Of a DNA stretch of 7,981 nucleotides, positions 5,893-7,981 are shown piece after piece. Below the pieces are notes generated by a model. The model saw nothing but the letters and a program-made list of their open reading frames with translations. It was not told the origin of the DNA and did no database searches. The stretch comes from Gammaproteobacteria bacterium (GTDB lineage: Bacteria > Pseudomonadota > Gammaproteobacteria > UWMA-0217). The stretch is from contig DRPO01000273.1 in assembly GCA_011330835.1 (NCBI GenBank), positions 1 through 7,981 on the forward strand, given 5' to 3'. Made by a program: the position numbers and the translations under genes. How positions within the stretch are numbered: the stretch's first letter is position 1; every line of letters begins with the position of its first letter.

Positions 5893-5914
5893 CACTTTCC
5901 CGAAACCTCAGGCC

Positions 5915-5941
5915 GTCATCCCGGCGAAAGCCGGGATCCAG
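5915..5941 (+). repeat. Palindromic REP-like unit, copy 4
   Basis: This 27-base unit has the same ends (GTCAT, ATCCAG) and the same apex (GCGAAAGC) as copy 1. The stem pairs differ by compensating changes, with CCCGG here against TCCCG there. It lies 10 bases after the dnaK stop codon. Stem-loops at this place commonly protect the upstream mRNA from 3' exonucleases. Confidence 0.75.
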
Positions 5942-5951
5942 CCCAACAACG

Positions 5952-7880
5952 CTAGCTCTTCTTGTCGTCGACTTCCTCGAACTCGGCGTCCACTACATCG
6001 TCATCCGCCGACGCGCTTTCCCCGCCGCCCGCCGGGCCGGCCTCCTGAGCGCCAGCCTCGGCGCCCTGGGCCGCGTAGGCTTTCTCCGAAAGCTTGCCGG
6101 AAACCTCGGCAAGCTTCTGGGTCTTGGCCTCGATGGCGTCCTTGTCGTCGCCGGTCAGCGCTTTCTTGAGTTCCTCCAGCGCGGCGTTGACCTCGTTCTT
6201 CTCCGCGTCGCTGACCTTGTCGCCCAGATCGTTCAGGGCCTTCTCGGTGGCGTGAACCATCTGGTCGCCGGCGTTGCGGGCCGTCACCAGCTCCTGGAAC
6301 TTGCGATCTTCCTCGGCGTGCGCCTCGGCGTCCTTGACCATTTTTTCGATCTCTTCCTCGGAGAGTCCGCTGGAGGCCTTGATGACGATCGATTGCTCCT
6401 TGCCCGTCGCCTTGTCCTTCGCGGAGACGTTGAGGATGCCGTTGGCGTCGATATCGAACGTCACCTCGATCTGCGGCACGCCGCGCGGCGCGGGCGGAAT
6501 GTCGGTGAGATCGAAACGACCCAGCGACTTGTTCGCGGCGGCCTGCTCGCGCTCGCCCTGAAGGACATGCACGGTCACGGCCGACTGGTTGTCGTCGGCG
6601 GTGGAGAAGATCTGGTTCGCCTTGGTCGGGATCGTGGTGTTCTTTTCGATCAGCTTGGTCATCACGCCGCCCAGGGTTTCGATGCCGAGCGACAGCGGCG
6701 TCACGTCGAGCAACAGCACGTCCTTGACATCGCCGCCGAGCACGCCGCCCTGGATGGCCGCGCCGATGGCGACCGCTTCGTCCGGGTTGACGTCCTTGCG
6801 GGGCTCCTTGCCGAAGAAGTTCTTGACCTCTTCCTGCACCTTGGGCATCCGGGTCTGGCCGCCGACAAGAATGACATCATTGATTTCGGAGACCGACAGG
6901 CCGGCGTCCTTGAGCGCGACCTTGCAAGGCTCGATGGTGCGCTGGATCAGGTCTTCCACCAGCGATTCGAACTTGGCGCGGGTCACCTTGATGTTCAGGT
7001 GCTTGGGTCCGGTCTGGTCCGCCGTGATGTACGGCAGGTTGACGTCGGTCTGCTGGCTGGTGGAGAGCTCGATCTTGGCCTTCTCCGCGGCTTCCTTGAG
7101 GCGCTGCAGGGCCAGTGGATCGTTGTGCAGATCCACGCCATTCTCTTTCTTGAATTCGTCCGCCAGATAATCGATCAGGCGCAGGTCGAAGTCCTCGCCG
7201 CCGAGAAAGGTGTCGCCATTGGTGGACAGCACCTCGAACTGATGCTCGCCGTCGATTTCGGCGATCTCGATAATGGAGACATCGAAGGTGCCGCCGCCCA
7301 GGTCGAACACGGCCACGGTCTTGTCGCCGGATTTCTTGTCCATGCCATAGGCCAGCGCCGCGGCGGTCGGCTCGTTGATGATCCGCTTGACATCGAGACC
7401 GGCGATCTTGCCGGCGTCCTTGGTGGCCTGGCGCTGGGAGTCGTTGAAGTAGGCGGGCACGGTAATCACCGCTTCGGTCACCGGTTCGCCGAGATAGTCC
7501 TCGGCGGTCTTTTTCATCTTGCCGAGCACCCGCGCGGAGATTTCAGGCGGCGCCATTTTCTTGCCGTCCACTTCCACCCAGGCGTCGCCGTTGTCGGCCT
7601 TGACGATCTTGTACGGAACCAGCTTGATGTCTTTTTGCACGGCCTCTTCGTCGAATTTGCGGCCGATCAGGCGCTTGACGGCGAACAGCGTTTTCTCCGG
7701 ATTGGTGACGGCCTGACGCTTGGCCGACTGGCCAACCAGCACCTCGTCATCCGTAAAGGCGACGATCGACGGGGTGGTGCGATCACCCTCGCTGTTTTCG
7801 ATGACGCGGGGCTTGTCGCCATCCATCACTGCGACGCAGGAATTGGTGGTTCCCAGGTCGATACCGATGATTTTTCCCAT
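5952..7880 (-). CDS. dnaK: Chaperone DnaK (Hsp70)
   Basis: This ATP-dependent cytoplasmic chaperone folds nascent and stress-damaged proteins with DnaJ and GrpE. It is full length at 642 residues. The nucleotide-binding domain shows IDLGTTNS (6-13), INEPTAAALAYG (168-179), DLGGGTFD (193-200) and the VGGQTRMP segment near residue 345. The hydrophobic linker DVLLLDVTPL follows, and then the peptide-binding domain and helical lid. The C-terminal tail, rich in Ala, Gly and acidic residues, ends in EFEEVDDKKS, close to the EEVDDKK-type tail of proteobacterial DnaK. An AAGGAG ribosome binding site lies 7 bases before the ATG. A sigma-32 type promoter lies about 50 bases upstream. grpE, the usual upstream neighbour, is not inside the window. 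No Cys or domain anomaly is seen. Confidence 0.99.
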   Translation of the reverse strand: MGKIIGIDLGTTNSCVAVMDGDKPRVIENSEGDRTTPSIVAFTDDEVLVGQSAKRQAVTNPEKTLFAVKRLIGRKFDEEAVQKDIKLVPYKIVKADNGDAWVEVDGKKMAPPEISARVLGKMKKTAEDYLGEPVTEAVITVPAYFNDSQRQATKDAGKIAGLDVKRIINEPTAAALAYGMDKKSGDKTVAVFDLGGGTFDVSIIEIAEIDGEHQFEVLSTNGDTFLGGEDFDLRLIDYLADEFKKENGVDLHNDPLALQRLKEAAEKAKIELSTSQQTDVNLPYITADQTGPKHLNIKVTRAKFESLVEDLIQRTIEPCKVALKDAGLSVSEINDVILVGGQTRMPKVQEEVKNFFGKEPRKDVNPDEAVAIGAAIQGGVLGGDVKDVLLLDVTPLSLGIETLGGVMTKLIEKNTTIPTKANQIFSTADDNQSAVTVHVLQGEREQAAANKSLGRFDLTDIPPAPRGVPQIEVTFDIDANGILNVSAKDKATGKEQSIVIKASSGLSEEEIEKMVKDAEAHAEEDRKFQELVTARNAGDQMVHATEKALNDLGDKVSDAEKNEVNAALEELKKALTGDDKDAIEAKTQKLAEVSGKLSEKAYAAQGAEAGAQEAGPAGGGESASADDDVVDAEFEEVDDKKS

Positions 7881-7887
7881 TATTTTG

Positions 7888-7893
7888 CTCCTT
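7888..7893 (-). promoter_or_regulatory. Ribosome binding site of dnaK
   Basis: AAGGAG on the minus strand lies 7 bases upstream of the ATG at 7880. It is by far the strongest ribosome binding site in the window, in contrast with dnaJ. Confidence 0.85.
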
Positions 7894-7935
7894 CGATTAA
7901 AGCGAATCTTGTCTAAATAAGCGAACCTGACACGG

Positions 7936-7963
7936 ATATGGGGGCGCAGGCCCCGTATTCAAC
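7936..7963 (-). promoter_or_regulatory. Sigma-32 heat-shock promoter of dnaK
   Basis: On the minus strand, GTTGAAT (7963-7957) is followed after 13 bases by CCCCATAT (7943-7936). The sigma-32 consensus is CTTGAAA-N11-16-CCCCATNT, so the -10 is a perfect match, the -35 core TTGAA is intact and the spacing is right. Transcription would start near 7929, about 49 bases before the dnaK ATG. A 5-bp inverted repeat (GGGGC/GCCCC, 7941-7954) overlaps the spacer and the -10. Confidence 0.75.
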
Positions 7964-7981
7964 CGCAAGGGGTTATTTTGA

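Noticed and set aside
3641..5941. CRISPR array
   Set aside because: The repeats are palindromic, occur in only two pairs over 2 kb, are inverted relative to each other and have no regular spacers.
6252..7916. Long plus-strand open frame (554 codons) opposite dnaK
   Set aside because: Open frames antisense to dnaK are a well-known by-product of its codon use. The translation is a low-complexity mix of His, Leu, Gly and Arg without a domain.
7881..7981. CIRCE/HrcA operator before dnaK
   Set aside because: No TTAGCACTC-N9-GAGTGCTAA-like inverted repeat is present; the promoter fits sigma-32 instead.

Overview
The window is GC-rich bacterial DNA, most likely from a gammaproteobacterium. The main reason is the compact run dnaK, dnaJ, dapB on the minus strand, an order familiar from Pseudomonas and its relatives. 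A sigma-32 type heat-shock promoter sits in front of dnaK, and no HrcA/CIRCE operator is visible there. A multiheme cytochrome module and an FNR-type regulator suggest an organism with anaerobic or nitrogen-linked respiration. The species cannot be named from this sequence.

Layout. Positions 1-2356 (minus strand, read right to left) hold an octaheme cytochrome c of the hydroxylamine oxidoreductase (HAO) family. It is followed by a perfect hairpin, a TPR lipoprotein gene, and the start of a second small lipoprotein gene that runs off the left edge. Positions 2357-2826 are a 470-base divergent control region. It carries a sigma-54-like element in front of the cytochrome gene, several palindromes, and an FNR-box-like site in front of the regulator. 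Positions 2827-3618 (plus strand) encode a CRP/FNR family regulator with an incomplete FNR-type cysteine set. Positions 3619-3745 are a convergent gap filled by two palindromic repeat units. Positions 3746-7880 (minus strand) hold dnaK, a hairpin-rich 272-base spacer, dnaJ, and dapB, which overlaps dnaJ by four bases. The right edge carries the dnaK ribosome binding site and heat-shock promoter.

How the genes work together. DnaK and DnaJ are chaperone and co-chaperone. DapB makes a lysine and cell-wall precursor and appears to be co-translated with DnaJ. On the left, the head-to-head arrangement of the HAO-type cytochrome and the FNR-type regulator suggests oxygen- or nitrogen-oxide-responsive control of a periplasmic reaction on hydroxylamine, nitrite or nitric oxide. 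The two lipoproteins downstream may be accessory factors. This part is inference. No partner cytochrome (c554, cM552) or HaoB is present in the window.

The least ordinary material is the HAO-type/TPR/lipoprotein module with its divergent regulator, the FNR-like protein that keeps only part of the iron-sulfur cysteine set, and palindromic repeats whose stems differ by compensating changes at two loci.
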